From the NCBI RefSeq assembly GCF_000002985.6, contig NC_003283.11:12648001-12712000 (forward strand): a stretch of DNA of 64,000 bases, written 5' to 3'. How positions within the stretch are numbered: position 1 is the stretch's first letter; the number at the start of each line of letters is the position of its first letter. Source of the stretch: Caenorhabditis elegans. Its lineage: Eukaryota > Nematoda > Chromadorea > Rhabditida > Rhabditidae. Below, piece by piece: positions 49,874-62,700 of this stretch. Both the position numbers and the translations under genes were made by a program. The notes under the pieces are model-generated. The model was not told where the DNA came from, made no database searches, and saw only the letters and a program-made list of their open reading frames with translations.

Positions 49874-52800
49874 ATGTCGATCAGCTGGGGAGCTCAATAT
49901 CCAAAATTGAAAACTAATCTTCGATTGGGGATTAATCGATTGCAACTTCTCGGAAAGAAAAAGACCGAAATGGCAATGAAAGCAAGAACTGAAATTGCTG
50001 ATTATATCGCAGGTATGTTTTTTGTTTGTGAATTTATGAAAGTTAATCAATATTCTTAAATTTTCAGCCAACAAACCGGATCGTGCACGTATTCGTGTTG
50101 AGCATATTATCAGAGAAGATTATGTTGTGGAAGCTTTTGAAATTCTTGAAATGTACTGTGATCTCTTGCTGGCTCGATTCGGGCTCATCGAACAAATGAA
50201 AACTTTGGACGATGGAATCGCTGAGGCAGTAATCAGTATTATGTGGGCAGCTCCTCGTCTAGCAACTGATATTGCTGAATTCAAGACAATCAGTGATCAA
50301 TTAACTATAAAATATGGGAAGCCGTTTGCTGAAGCAGCTCGTGCAAATCAATTAGAATTTCCGGCAAGAGTGAATCCGAAGATTATATCCAAATTGGGAG
50401 CTGCTGCTCCACCAAAACTGTTAGTTGAACGTTACATGATTGAAATTGCTGCGGCCGCTGGAGTTCCATTTGTACCTGATCCAGATGTCATGAGAGAAGA
50501 TGAGGTTCATCAAGCAGAACAGATTCTAATTGATTTCAAGAATGCTGGAGGAAATGGGCCATCAGGACCTGATGGACCACCACCGCCACCAAGTAATGTA
50601 AGTGATTCTCTAGTTAATATTCTAAAAATCACCAAAAATGTGCTCAAATGAACTAATTTCGTAATAATCCGCGAAAATTTTTTAATGACGGTTCAAAATG
50701 TCTAAATTTCAAATTATCAGCTATTTAGTAGTTTATCACATTATTTTGGTAATTAAAGTACATTTAAAGTCGATAAGCGACCAAATGACATCGAAATTGG
50801 TTATTTTTGGGCTTTAAGCAATGGCATCATGCGAGATAAACGACTCAAATTGCAATAAAAAATGATAATTAAATAAAACTTAGTTTCCAACAGCTGTGGC
50901 ACGGTAAAGTTGGCCAATTTTAAGATTTAACTAAAATTAGCTCAATTTTTCAAAATATTGAATCGCCATAAATAATTTTAGAAACATTTTTCGAGAACTT
51001 TCATTACGAAATTTCTTCATTTGATTATTTTGAGCTTATACTTTTCAAAAATACCCCAAACTTAAAAATATATTTCAGCCATATGGAGGATCCGGAAATG
51101 ATAATGGAAGTAGCGGTGGTGGCGGCGGATATGGATGGAATCTTGAAAATCAATCAGCAATCGGATCTGGAGTTATGCCTCATGGAACAGCAATTGGAGG
51201 AGGTGTTCAACCAGTTTCTAACTTCATTCCACCACCACCAAATCGTCATCCAAATGAGCCACCACAAGGTAATTTATTTCAAATTTTTTATGAAGTTTGC
51301 ATGAAATTTCGAGCTTAGACATCGTTCCAAAATATATATTTGTAGCTTTGATTATAGTTATAGGCTTAAAGTTGTTTTAAAAGTATAAAAACAAGTAATT
51401 TTATAGATGACGAGAACATTTATGATCATATACCCGACGTGTCCGGTATGTAAGTGTGTCCATGTATTTTGTTCGGTGTTTTTTTGTTGGTTCCATGTCA
51501 TGCTCTGATTTTAATTTTAATTTCCTATATTTCCTCTGTCGCGATCAGTTACGTTTGAAAAGTTTGCAGAATTAAGCTTCAAGTTCAAGTCAAAATAGTG
51601 GTTTTTTTTTTCAAAATGTTTGTTTGGGAAAACTTTTCTATCCGATATTTAAAATAAAAATAAAAATTATCTTTTTCTGGAACCAGTCAAAACATTTAAA
51701 AATAAGTTCTGGTAAAGTTGTCCATCGTTTATACCAAAACAAACACAAAAAAATTATTTTCAAATATTTTACCTCTTACATTTTCAACTGTGTTGTATTA
51801 ATTTGTTTAAAAAAATTCAAAAATCAAAAATGATTTCTGGAATTTCAGGAGGAAACATTTACGAGGTACCAAGTCGAGATCACTATGATTTTCCACCTGA
51901 TGCATTCAACGAGGAGCCACCGAAGTACTTTGATATCTAAAAAAAATTCATTTAGTAATAATATTATTTTTAGGACAAATCCAACTACTGGCGTCATCAA
52001 TTTACCTAAAATCGGACCAAATGGATTACCAATCTATCCAGGACAACAGCAACCAAAGGGACCGGGCGGTGCACAAGCATATCCAGCTCTTTCTCAACGG
52101 GTTAGTTTTCCGTTTTATAATTTTTTTATTGAGAAAGCTCAAATGAAACACCATTGAGTTTTAACGATGGATTACTGTAATAGGATTTTGGTTTGAAAAT
52201 TAATTTAAAAAATGGTCAAAATTGAGGGTTTCTGAAATTGTAGTCTCCGCCCATTTCTAACCCTTTATAAAAGGAAGAAAATTGGAACCGAGCAGATGCA
52301 ATCCCAGAAAGTCGTAAATCTTTTCACGATGAAACTGAAAAAGTCGAGATATGGACGATCAAAGTTCTAGTAGATTTCTTCCTCGTTTTTGTCTTTTAGT
52401 TGTGTTATCCTTTTCAACTCGATTCCTTCGTTCCACTATTATCTGATTGTTTTTTCTATGTTTTGTTCTATTCCGGGGATTTGGTAGTTATATATCGGCA
52501 TTTCACGTTGAAATGTTCATTTTTTATCTAGAAGGTTAATTTTTTCTGGTCGATTGTTTGCAGATTCAAGGCACACAAACGCTAACAATTTTTGAAAGCC
52601 TTAATCGACATCATTTCCATTGTTATTTGAGTTAGTTGTTGATACATGACGACAACTCAAGAAGCCCGATAACTTCATCTCGTGCGGTCCATTATGCTTT
52701 AGGTTTAGATGGGTTGTTCCTCATCATTCCATTTTTGTTCAGTCGTGCGTAACGTTGAATTCCAGAACCACACTTCCTTATTCATGCCAATTCACTTTAC

Positions 52801-55800
52801 CCTGAAAATGGCTGAAAGCATGCTTGTGGAGTACACGTACGTACAGAATTGTCTTTTTCTCCAATTTTGGCCTTTTTTATTTTCTAGCATGAAATAATTC
52901 CCTTCGGGGAATCGTTCACACACACACATGTGATTCTTTTGTGGATGTGCAGTTGAAGGGATGAAAAATCGCATCGTTGACGCTTTTTTTGCGCATTGTT
53001 TCTCAGAAATGAAACGAAATATTGTTTTCGTCAAGTTGTGTAGTAAATTTTTAAAATTCTATGATAGTCAAAATTAGAATCCACACAATGAATTCAGCAA
53101 TCGAAGCTTAAGATAATGAATTTTAGAGAATAAACAATAGCAATACACATTTGTATTACTGTATTAGCGATTCCCATATCTTAATAGTTCATGAAAATTA
53201 GTGATTGGCAATGCTTTCGAACTCAATGTGTTTTCTGCAAAAGGAACTTTTTGAGTTTTGGTCCCAAGACGATGTATTTTCTTGTCTAGACTTCTCCAAA
53301 ATACATTTTCAAACCTAAACACTTTGGCTGATTCAACGATTCTGAGTATATAAGTCTTCTAAATCAACAATATTTCGATAGCTTATGTCCATTCCAAAGA
53401 AGTTTGATTCAGAGCTGTCAGTTCAGATCAGTTCGTCCTACCGTATGTCATACTTTTGAACAAATATATTTTTATTCTCTGGCAGGTCTTCCGGAGCAGA
53501 ATGTTCTTTCACGTTGTTGTGCTCGTTTTCCAGTAAATTTGTTTTTCAAGCATTTTTCTTGTCTGGGATGTGAAGAGCATTTCATGAGGCCGAGTTTATT
53601 TACTTCCCGATTCCAACTGTATTGCACTTTACGATTAGTCGTACTCCTTCCAATTGTCTCCCTTTCGAGTGACATGTTCTTTTTTCTTTCTTAGGATCTC
53701 CTTCTGCACGTTGTCCCGTCTTCTTCTTTTTAGTCATTTCTTGGTGGTTCTTCTACCAGTGTGTCGCAATGCAACCAGCAGCCCATCTAATTCAATTTGT
53801 CTTGACACGTCGACGAGGATGGGCTCAGGCTCATTGGAGCATCTACAAAAAGATGTGTGCGCGCGTGTGAAAATAGATGCGAGAGGTTGTTCTCGGGGCC
53901 CCCAATTTTTTGCGTCTTTCTGTAAGGATATATCAAATTTTTGTGCAACCATGTGTTTCTATCGTCTCCAGTCTCTCATCATTCGTCTTTTTGATATATT
54001 TATGTCATCATCATTCTTTGTCGCTCATGGCGCCGCTTACACAAAAACAATTAGCAATGGCGAGAAATTTTATTAAAAATTGGGAGCGCCCTTCCCATTC
54101 CTTCTTCGTGGAGCATGTGAGCGAATTCTGCGATGAGCCATGTGCGGAGTTTCTGGACAAAACATGGCCATAAAAATGTTCCCACTGCTTTTCCAGATCT
54201 CATCATCTAAACTTCCGTCTTCAGGGTTTTTATTTGTATTTGAAAATTTTTTTGTATTATCGTGCAAAAGCCCACGCATGCAATTGAGTTGGATCGGAAG
54301 CTCCCTGCATCCATTTTTATTTCTGACCATTTCGCCTCCCTGGATCTTGATCATAAAATTAAGAATTCTCCCGTCATATTCTCATTTCTTCGTAAAAAGT
54401 ATAAAATTCTACTCATTCCTAGAGTAACATTCCAAAAGAATTCCCTCCCTCACACAAAGATCATCCCGTTAATCTACTCGAATTGGAGTTTCTTCAAATT
54501 GTATCATTTTTTTGTTTCCTAATCCATCTAAGAGAAAGTCATTTTTAATTGAGACTTCCAAAATTTCGCAGATCATCTCTGAATTTTCATTTTCATAAAC
54601 TCGGAAAGTGCACTACAAAATACGCACGCACGTATAATTTATGGGGCAGTTTCTTCTTATGCTCCTCCTTCTTCCTCGTTTTCTCAATTTCATCTCTTGG
54701 GACCAATTGCTTTCAGGAACTTTTATGCACACAGAATGCCACCACAATGTGGTCCAATTCTACATCATTACATTAAAATTGGGTCTTAGATTCAGTTTTG
54801 CAACTTTTTTTGTTGCTTCTTCCAGCAGTTTCCAGTAATTTCATATTGATCTAACCTCGGTCAAAGAATGTTGGGGCGCCTAAAAAGATGTTGATAGCAT
54901 CTTACCACAAAGTTCAAACCACAATTTTTTGCACATCTTTCTCAGTAGATGCTCCTAGTTTGGCGAAAGCGAAAAACTCGCAGTTTCGGTTGGTTAGGCG
55001 GCTATCGAATCAAATTGTGTGAGGCACGGGATACCTAATGTGCTAAACTCTGAATTCTCAATGAATCTTCAATACGTCAGGTGACAACTATGTCTAGAAT
55101 CTGGCTCCCAATTGTTTAATATTCGAGTGGATACGAACTTCGAGCTAAAAGATCTCGAGACTATTTAAAATTGCAAATTGTCACTTTTGGAAACTAGAAA
55201 TTTTCGTTGGTTTTTCACTTGACTGTTGACGTCTACTTTTTTAATTTTATCTCCAATTCTACCCATTTTCTTCATTGTCCCATCTTCCTTTTTCTCAGTT
55301 TTCCAATTACTGAAAGAGCGAACTCTTCTCTTTGCCTCGTTTCCCGCCTACACACACATTCACTATTCGAGATTGTTTTGAAGTTTTCGTTCTTCTTCTC
55401 CTTTTGCTCTTTTCGTTCAACTTCTACCTCCGAATTTTGTTCAGAGCTCCTAATATGTTGCTATTGACGCGTACAAAGACGTTATCAGCATCTGAATCAT
55501 CTCGTAAAAAGTCGAAATCAGTGAAAAGATGCTCATCTTGCAAGCGACCAAATAGTACTCGCCGATCAAAGACGCCCGATCCGAATTCTGAAAAAGAAAA
55601 AGTTCGCAATCGTAGTGGATCTTCTTCTAAAAAAGAGAAAAAGGTTTAGAATTTCAACCAATAAAGAAAATTTAAAAATTAACATTAAATTTTAATTCCT
55701 TTTAAATAAAATTATTTCAGAACTCGCTGGTAAATCCGAATCTTCAACCAAATCACCCAACTGCTCCACCACAGTCACTTCGTAAACCTGACGATTTTTC

Positions 55801-56046
55801 CGGTGAGATTTTTGAATTTTAATCTAACTCAGAAGCTGAAAAATAAAAAAATAAAAAAATTTGAGTGTAAAAATAATATTCCAAATTCCAGATCTCTCTT
55901 TCCCGGAGCCACCAAGTTCATTTGTTGGAGGAAACAATAAGCCAGGAGGTCCAGGAGGAAACAACGGAGGAGGTGCTGGAAATGGTGGATTCGACGATTT
56001 TGATGATTTGGCTCGCCGTTTCGAAGAACTGAAAAAGATTAAGTAA
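49874..56046 (+). CDS. istr-1: IST1-family ESCRT-III regulator
   Basis: IST1 proteins bind CHMP1 and the VPS4 ATPase and act in multivesicular-body sorting, endosomal tubule fission and cytokinesis. Exons: 49874-50012, 50068-50597, 51079-51268, 51407-51445, 51849-51924, 51974-52100, 55721-55802, 55892-56046, giving 445 residues. The IST1 domain covers about residues 5-180 (KLKTNLRLGINRLQLLGKKK, then DRARIRVEHIIREDYVVEAF). The middle is Pro/Gly/Asn-rich. The last residues DFDDLARRFEELKKIK are a MIM1 motif that docks on MIT domains. Intron 6 is 3.6 kb and contains an alternative first exon (55446-55643). Reading through the exon 5 donor gives an early stop (KYFDI*), so a third, truncated form is possible. 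The symbol is from memory of the C. elegans IST1 homologue. Confidence 0.88.
55446..55643 (+). other. Alternative first exon of the IST1 gene
   Basis: An acceptor TTTTGTTCAG ends at 55445. ATG at 55455 opens 63 codons, very Lys/Ser/Arg-rich (MLLLTRTKTLSASESSRKKS at the start), ending KKEKK at a phase 0 donor (GTTTAG). It joins in frame to the exon at 55721. It cannot be an internal exon of the long form because the frame before its ATG has a TAA. The product would be about 142 residues: a basic head fused to the last two exons with the MIM1 tail but no IST1 domain. Confidence 0.6.
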
Positions 56047-56388
56047 TCATCACCCGACGTTCCATTCCTTATTAACTATTTGTTTCTCTTCCACCCAATT
56101 TTTTTTTCACGTGTCTTTTTTTGTATCATAAATGAGACCCCCAAAAACGCCTGTTTCTTGTGCATAGCTTAAAACCCCTTTCTCATTGATTATCCATTGT
56201 ATACTCTCATTATCCGAAAAACCTTTGCACATTCATCAAACTAGGTTTTGAGAATAAATTTAATTGCACAAATTATTTGAAACTCATTGGACAAACTTTC
56301 TTGTCGATTAACTCAATGCTTTGCTTATATTTCATACAATTCAGAATTTTCAAAAGTATTTTTCTACAAGGAAATTATCAGATCAAAA
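56047..56388. other. Intergenic between IST1 gene and DCAF5 gene
   Basis: 342 bp. It holds the 3' UTR of the IST1 gene, with AATAAA near 56253, and the start region of the DCAF5 gene. The short gap and shared direction leave room for an operon, but no SL2-type signal could be recognised by eye. Confidence 0.5.
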
Positions 56389-59300
56389 ATGCTGGTCGAA
56401 GAAGAACCACCACCAGAGAATGAAGAAAATATGGATATCGAAATTTCAAAGTCCACAAATAATCAATTCAAAATCGAATCATTTCTTTGTCAACGAGAGA
56501 TTGGAAGTGTTAAAAGTGTTGTAAAAACATTTGTAAGCTTTCATTGTAATTATGTATGTGAGTAAAGTTCCTACAATCAGAAAAGAATTGTATAAAATTT
56601 AGATTATTTATTTAAAAACACAAATAGTTTCTGTTTTGGATTTGTTTTATAACCGTAAAGATTTTGAGCCCAAGTAAGTTCTACAACAAAGAAACTATAA
56701 ATAGTAGGATCTTAAAAGACCAAAAGAAAACATTAATTTTTCCATAAAAATTGCAGAAAATGCCCAGCCCAGATGACGAGCTCCGTTATTTTCTTATCAA
56801 TCAAGCATTTTTCTATATTTTTACATTCATTTTTGTTTGGAAAAAAAAATCAATTTCCGTAAATACCGGAAATATCAGTTGCAAAGTTGTTATGTATTTC
56901 TCTACAAAATTCAATTTTTCAGAGACCAGATTTCCAACATCGTCCATTTTGTCAAAAAGATGTTCGTGAACATACAGGATGCATCAATGCTCTTCAATTC
57001 TCACACAATGATCGATTTTTAGCCAGTGGTTGAAACTTTTGAAAACATTTAACCTTACACACTTTAAAATTCAGGTGGAGATGACATGCATGGACGAGTC
57101 TGGAATGTCGATGAACTTATGGTTAGAAAAACGCCAAAACCGATAGGTGTAATGGAACATCCACATAGATCAAACATTTTCTCTCTGGAATTCGATTTGG
57201 AGTATGTTGAAATTTGTAATAACTGAATATGATTGGATACATTTCAGGAATAGATTTTTGTATTCCGGTGAACGTTGGGGAACTGTCATCAAGCATGATA
57301 TCGAAACAAAGCAATCGATTTATGTTGCAAATGAAAATAATAATAGAGGAGACGTATATCATATGGATCAACATGTTCGTTTTTATTTTAAATTAATTAA
57401 AGGAGGAGACTTTGCTTTTTAGGCCCAAAATTACCGAATTTTGTAATTTTGAAAAATCTTTTTAAAAATGCCTATTATTAACAAAATCTCAAATTTTGTT
57501 AACTTGACAAAATCAAAACTTGCGGAAATAAGTTTTAATTGATTTTCATCCTTTAATTCATATTTTGGAAATTTATTGCATGCTGTTTCGTTGAATTAGA
57601 CGCCTTTCAATCAATATGCACAAATACTATAAAATTTCACCAATTGAACGAAAATGTAAATAAATCAGCGAATAAATTACCAGGTTTTTTTTTGCCAAAA
57701 CCGCCATAACTTTTCTGATAAATTTTCCTTCGGCAGTTTTGGACCATTCTGGGTCTAAAAAAAGCAGTCTCAGATTTCGGTATTCCACCTTAAAATAATT
57801 AATTATTATTTCATTTTCAGCCAACTGATAATACCCTTATTGTGGTTACACGTGCCAAATTGGTTTCTTTCATCGATAATAGAGATCGTCAGAATCCAAT
57901 TTCGTTGGTTTTACCTGCTAATTCTGGAAAGAATTTCTACACAGCTGAGTTCCATCCAGAAACTCCAGCTCTCATTCTTGTCAATTCGGAGACTGGTGGA
58001 CCGAATGTTTTTGATCGTAGAATGCAAGCCAGGTTTTTTTTATTATCCAAAGGCGAAATTGTTCGATTTTCGCTTAAAAAATACGGTATTTGCTCGACTC
58101 GACAAATTTTTAAAGATTACTGTAATGTCAAACTAACGTAGATGTTGACTTGTAATCGATTTTTTACCCTTATTCAATAAAAATGTGTTTGGTAATCGAT
58201 GAAAATTCCACAGCAACGAAAATTTGTAATTACAGTAATATTTAAAGACGCACGCCTTTTTTGCATTTTTTGCAGGCCGGTCTACCAGAGATCTATGTTT
58301 AAAGGATTGCCACAAGAAAATACGGAATGGATGGGAAGTCTGTGGAGTCCATCTGGAAATCAATTCATGTCGATTCGAAGAGGCAAATGCCCATTGTACT
58401 TTGATGTATAGTTTAAATAATAATTTTAAAATTTCATTGTTTTTATTTCAGTTTATCAGTCAACGATGCTTTGTGCTGAAATCCGATCATAATCCCAATG
58501 GATACTGTAATATAAAAACAATTAAATCTATGACATTCATCGATGATTACACAGTTGCTACGGGTAGTGATCACTGGGGAATTCATATCTGGAAATTACC
58601 ACGAGCTAATGATTCTTACGGATTTACTCAAATTGGTCATGATGAAGAAGAAATGCCATCAGAAATATTCATTGAGAAAGAACTTACAGTACTACGAGGT
58701 CATCGTTCAGTTCCAAATCAGGTTCGATTCTCACAACACAACAATTTGCTGGTATCTTCTGGTGTCGAAAACTCATTCAAACTTTGGTCTGATCATCGAC
58801 TTCCATGGTCTTATGATCTTCCATTTGAACGTAGACCACATGGAACTTATGATTTGAGTGCGGAAGAAGAGTGCTTACGAGAAATGGAGGAACGAAGGGT
58901 GGTGGAAGATGCACTGGATCTTAATGGAGAAATGGATGGAAGAGCCTGTTGGAGAGACATTTTCGGTGGTGATGCACGTACTGCTGAAGATAGAGACACG
59001 CTGGAAATGTTTGATCCACGTGGTCACGGTGACGACGAGGAAGATGTTGAAGAAAGTAGTTCCGAAGATTCTGATGATATGATGGACAATGAGGCAGACG
59101 ATAATCATTATTTCAGAAGACGAAGAGGACCATTACAATTGTTTGTTGTAAGGTTTTTATTTAAGCAATGAATCTACTTTTAATTAAGCTGTTACAGCGC
59201 GCTGGAGAAGAACACTTGGCTCGAATGTTGGAAGAACATGATGGTAAGTGAACGGTTTACTACATTCTGGTCATCATTTCTTTTTTTCTAAGGAGTTGAG

Positions 59301-59564
59301 AATGACTTGTTGGAAGAGTTGTTCAACATGAGAAGAAGGTTTCGCGAGGAAAGTTCTGATGAGGATGATTCCGGAGATGACGGAGAAAATGGAGATGAAA
59401 ACGATAATGAAAATGATAACATTGAATCTTCATCAAGTAACTCCGACTCGAGTGATGCCAGCGAAGTTGGGGACTTGATGGACTTTGATGGAGATGATGA
59501 GGAAGAAGATGAAGGTGACGATGAAGCTGCAATTGAAGAACAAGACAGTGATAGTGAAGCCTGA
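56389..59564 (+). CDS. DCAF5/WDR22-type WD40 protein (CUL4-DDB1 adaptor)
   Basis: WD40 proteins of this family are substrate receptors of CUL4-DDB1 ubiquitin ligases; a nuclear role is likely. Nine exons (56389-56532, 56923-57028, 57075-57201, 57248-57374, 57821-58032, 58276-58405, 58452-59147, 59198-59243, 59293-59564) give 619 residues. DCAF5-like marks: FLCQREIGSV near the N-terminus (human GFLSQRGLHG), EHTGCINALQFSHNDRFLAS, HRSNIFSLEF (human HHSNIFCLAF), and LRGHRSVPNQVRF with SSGVENSFKLWS at about residues 363-395 (human LKGHRSIVNQVRF, SSGVEKIIKIWS). The propeller ends near residue 395. The remainder is charged and strongly Asp/Glu-rich, especially the last 80 residues. Intron 1 (390 bp) contains an open stretch that I left out because direct exon 1-2 joining keeps the alignment. 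Confidence 0.87.
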
Positions 59565-60677
59565 TGATATTGACTTTTTTCCTAAATTCCACCCCCATAT
59601 CTGTATAACTTTGTATAATTTTCCAATATATTTTTTGTAAAATTTTGTTTTCCTCATCTCAGAAATCCCACTCGATTCTCATTTTCCCGTTGGACATTCG
59701 TGTATTGAAATTTGACACATCAAACGATAATATCAATGCAAATAAACTGAAATTTTTTTCCTGATGGTTCAGTTTTAATATTTGAGACGCTTGAACATTA
59801 GGTGGACGGTCAGTGGTGAAACGATTGCAGGTGGAGTAGCGTGAAGGGGGATTTCGTTTCAGAAAATTCGAAATTGTCGTAAATACAAAAAATACGAAAA
59901 AAGAAAAACGGGAAAAATTGAGAGACAATGGAAAATCTAACTTTAAAAGAGTGATTTTTCAATTTTGGGTAAATTTTCATTTTTGAATTGCCTCCAAAAT
60001 GAAATTTGTGACCAATCAGAGATTCGCTGTGCCCACTTTTGAACCAATCAGATGGAGTGTGCAGAGTTCGAAGATTCTGAATGGTCCAAAAATGGGCGTG
60101 GCTTCTCATTTTGGAGGGAATTCAAACAATTTAGCCAATATTGAAAAATCACTTTTTTAAGTTAGATTTTTAGGACCGAAATTCCCATTCACGTCACAAC
60201 AAACAATTCCTATGGTGCGAACATGGTCAAGTATCAAAATAAAACATTTAAAAAATGTTTGGAAAATTTTTTATTTCGAGGCGAAAAGTTGTGAAAAAAA
60301 TGCATATTTTCTTGAAAGGTTTTATTATGATATAATACTTGTTCATTTTAATTTAGTACCATATTTGAGGTATGAATCATGCAAAAATTTTATTCATCCA
60401 TTTAATTTCAAAACAGCGTAAAATACAGTTCCTCATTTCAATAACTCAACATCTTTCCTCCTCTTAACACAAATCTCCATAGCAACTCAAGAAGATTCGT
60501 CAGAAACTCACATGATTCGTAATATTTTGTTGACAATTAAATCCCAAAAGACTATTGATTACGCAGTTTTCGTTTCTCATTTCATTTCCTCTCAACACAC
60601 AATTAGTGCCGATTTCCCAAAACGAGTAATCTCTGCTTCATTTCAATTTTGGTTATTTCCTATTAACTCAACGAGAA
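59565..60677. other. Intergenic with one MITE
   Basis: 1.1 kb between the DCAF5 stop and the F-box start. It includes the DCAF5 3' UTR and the inverted-repeat element at 59932-60170. No gene seen. Confidence 0.5.
59932..60170. repeat. MITE-like inverted repeat, AAAATCTAACTT ends
   Basis: AAAATCTAACTTTAAAAGAG and the following TGATTTTTCAAT at the left are mirrored at 60140-60170 by ATTGAAAAATCACTTTTTTA and AGTTAGATTTT. Inside, GCCTCCAAAATGA and TCATTTTGGAGGG also mirror each other, and CCAATCAGA occurs twice. The 240 bp element has no coding capacity. Confidence 0.8.
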
Positions 60678-62700
60678 ATGTCCGTTTTTTGTTGTTTTTC
60701 GAAGCTTTTCATGCGAGAACAAGCGGAAAAAATTGTTCCCGTTGAAACGGAAACACCTGTATTTCCACTTCTGGATCTTCCAATTATTGTAACCAGAGAA
60801 GTCATCAAACTACTGGATCCAATAGATTTGTTAGTTTTTTTTAACGGGGCGGAAATGAATCTCGTACTTTCCCGTACAGAATCGGAAAATTTTGGTGGAA
60901 AAAAGTTCTTACAATGTTATCAAAACCAATTTTCAATTAAAAAGTACACCTCATGGGGCTTTATTCCGAAATACCTTCATCTTATTATAGGGACGCAAAA
61001 AAACCCATTTAAAAAAATGCAAACGCGCTTTACGACCAATTGATAACTCCGCCCCCGATCCATGGGTCTCGTTAGGAACATGGCGGCGAGACAGGGGATT
61101 CAAACGTTTTCAATTAGTTTCGCCTGTTTCGTCAGTTTTCAAACGAATTGAATTTAAGGTTTTACCGCCAGATACCTAACGAGATCCAGTGTTTGCAGGC
61201 GGAGCACCTCCAATATACCATGGAGCTGGCCATTTGACCACGCTTCTACATCCTTTCCAAATGTTTTGTTTCACAATTATATGTTTTTAGTATTTCTACC
61301 TCACTGGCAAGTAAAACAACGAATCATATTTGCAAATCTATTCACACGGCGAAAAAACTTCCTGTCTCAATAAATATGAATGTTGCTGTTAGAGATAAAA
61401 ATGCAGAAATCAAAATGTCAATCGAAGAATCGCCAAACGTTCTTTGGGTATTCCATTTTACGCAGGATAATCATGTAAAGGAGAGAGAAGTAATGAATGA
61501 TATTTATATTCTAATGTGGGCTGAATCGGATAAGTTGAACAAAAAGGAACTATTCAAGTATGGAGATGTTATATATGAATCAACAAGGTGAGTATTTGAT
61601 CTTGTACAAAAATGCGATAGGGTTGCATGAAAAGCTGAACCGATAGGCGGAGTGAATATATGCATATCTTTCACCATGACGCTTTAGCTAAAAAACACGC
61701 GTTCTTTAAAAGTTCATTTTGGTTAGTCTGTGCAAGCGGGTGTGAAACGCTTTTATTACGCCTCAATCGATTGAGTTGTCAAACTCAAATATTTCAAATA
61801 GTAATTTAATGATACCAACTTATTGCATTCAATTAATTATGTATAATATATTTGAAAGGACAACTCGAAAAGTTCGTGCTATTGAACTCTTCACAAGTGA
61901 TGTACTAACTGCAGTCAAACAATGGATTGATTATTTAATGGAACTATTTCGAATCAAACTAGAAACACTGTTTATTGGATCGAAAGTCAATAAGGCGAAT
62001 CTTGATAAAGTTTTGAGCCTTTTCAATGAAAATCTACCACCAGAAGACTTTATTTTTGCTTCTTATCGAAAAAATGATGATTTCTACCCAATGATTCTCG
62101 ATAAACAAAATGCAACAAAGAACTTGACTCTGAGATTAAATGCATTCGAAGAATTTCATTATGATTTGAGTCGTTTCGAATATGATTCATTGGAAATCAA
62201 GCATGCATGCTGGGTAAAATTCAGTCAATTATATGATTTAAAATGCAAGTCAATTGCTCTAAGATGCACAAAGTTCGAAAGGAATGACTTGAAAGAATTA
62301 ATCAGAAAATGGCGAGCAGGATGGACGCCCAAGTGGGAAAGCCTTTACATCAAGTTTTGGTCTTTTGTTAATGTTTTTGAATGTGTTGAAGGAGATTATG
62401 ATATCATTGCAACTAGACAGAGAAACGAAATTAATTTGTGAGTTTTCTTTTACTGTAAAAATCAACTCAAACTTTGATTGCAGGGAATCTCAAATCCAAT
62501 TGTATAGATTTCAACTCGGATATGTTTGCTCGCCAAAAAAGATGATAATGCTGTATGGTTTTCATATAGTTCGGGAAAATCGAGATGTCGCATCAATATT
62601 AATGGTCGACGATGAGATGGCAATGTTTTATGTTCAGAAAATGGATGACGATTTACTTGAAATCAATTTACATGCCGATATGTTCGAAAGGAAACAATAA
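60678..62700 (+). CDS. F-box protein with FBA-type domain (nematode fbxb-like)
   Basis: F-box proteins recruit substrates to SCF (SKP1-CUL1) ubiquitin ligases; this nematode family is greatly expanded and fast-evolving. Exons 60678-60829, 61291-61587, 61802-62437 and 62484-62700 join in phase to 433 residues. The F-box starts at about residue 29 (FPLLDLPIIVTREVIKLLDP) and continues across the first junction (ID, then ISTSLASKTTNHICKSI). The middle part (IEESPNVLWVFHF) and the C-terminal 300 residues fit the F-box-associated type 2 domain: TLFIGSKVNKANL, KFERNDLKELIRKWRAG, and the hydrophobic end blocks. No stop or frame break is seen. An alternative start at ATG 60711 would shorten the N-terminus by 11 residues. 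Intron 1 carries a small inverted repeat. Confidence 0.82.
61047..61204. repeat. Small inverted-repeat element in F-box intron 1
   Basis: CTCCGCCCCCGATCCATGGG with TCTCGTTAGG at the left and CCTAACGAGATCC...GCAGGCGGAG at the right are imperfect inverted repeats of about 30 bp. The internal part is about 100 bp without coding capacity. MITE-like. Confidence 0.7.

Noticed and set aside
53404..54173. Overlapping plus-strand frames of 96-140 codons inside IST1 intron 6
   Set aside because: Frames overlap each other, lack splice sites in phase and recognisable motifs; the region is better explained as the promoter of the internal IST1 start.
56757..56830. Extra DCAF5 exon starting KMPSPDDELRY
   Set aside because: Joining exon 1 directly to 56923 keeps phase and aligns with human DCAF5; the extra segment lacks a good donor.
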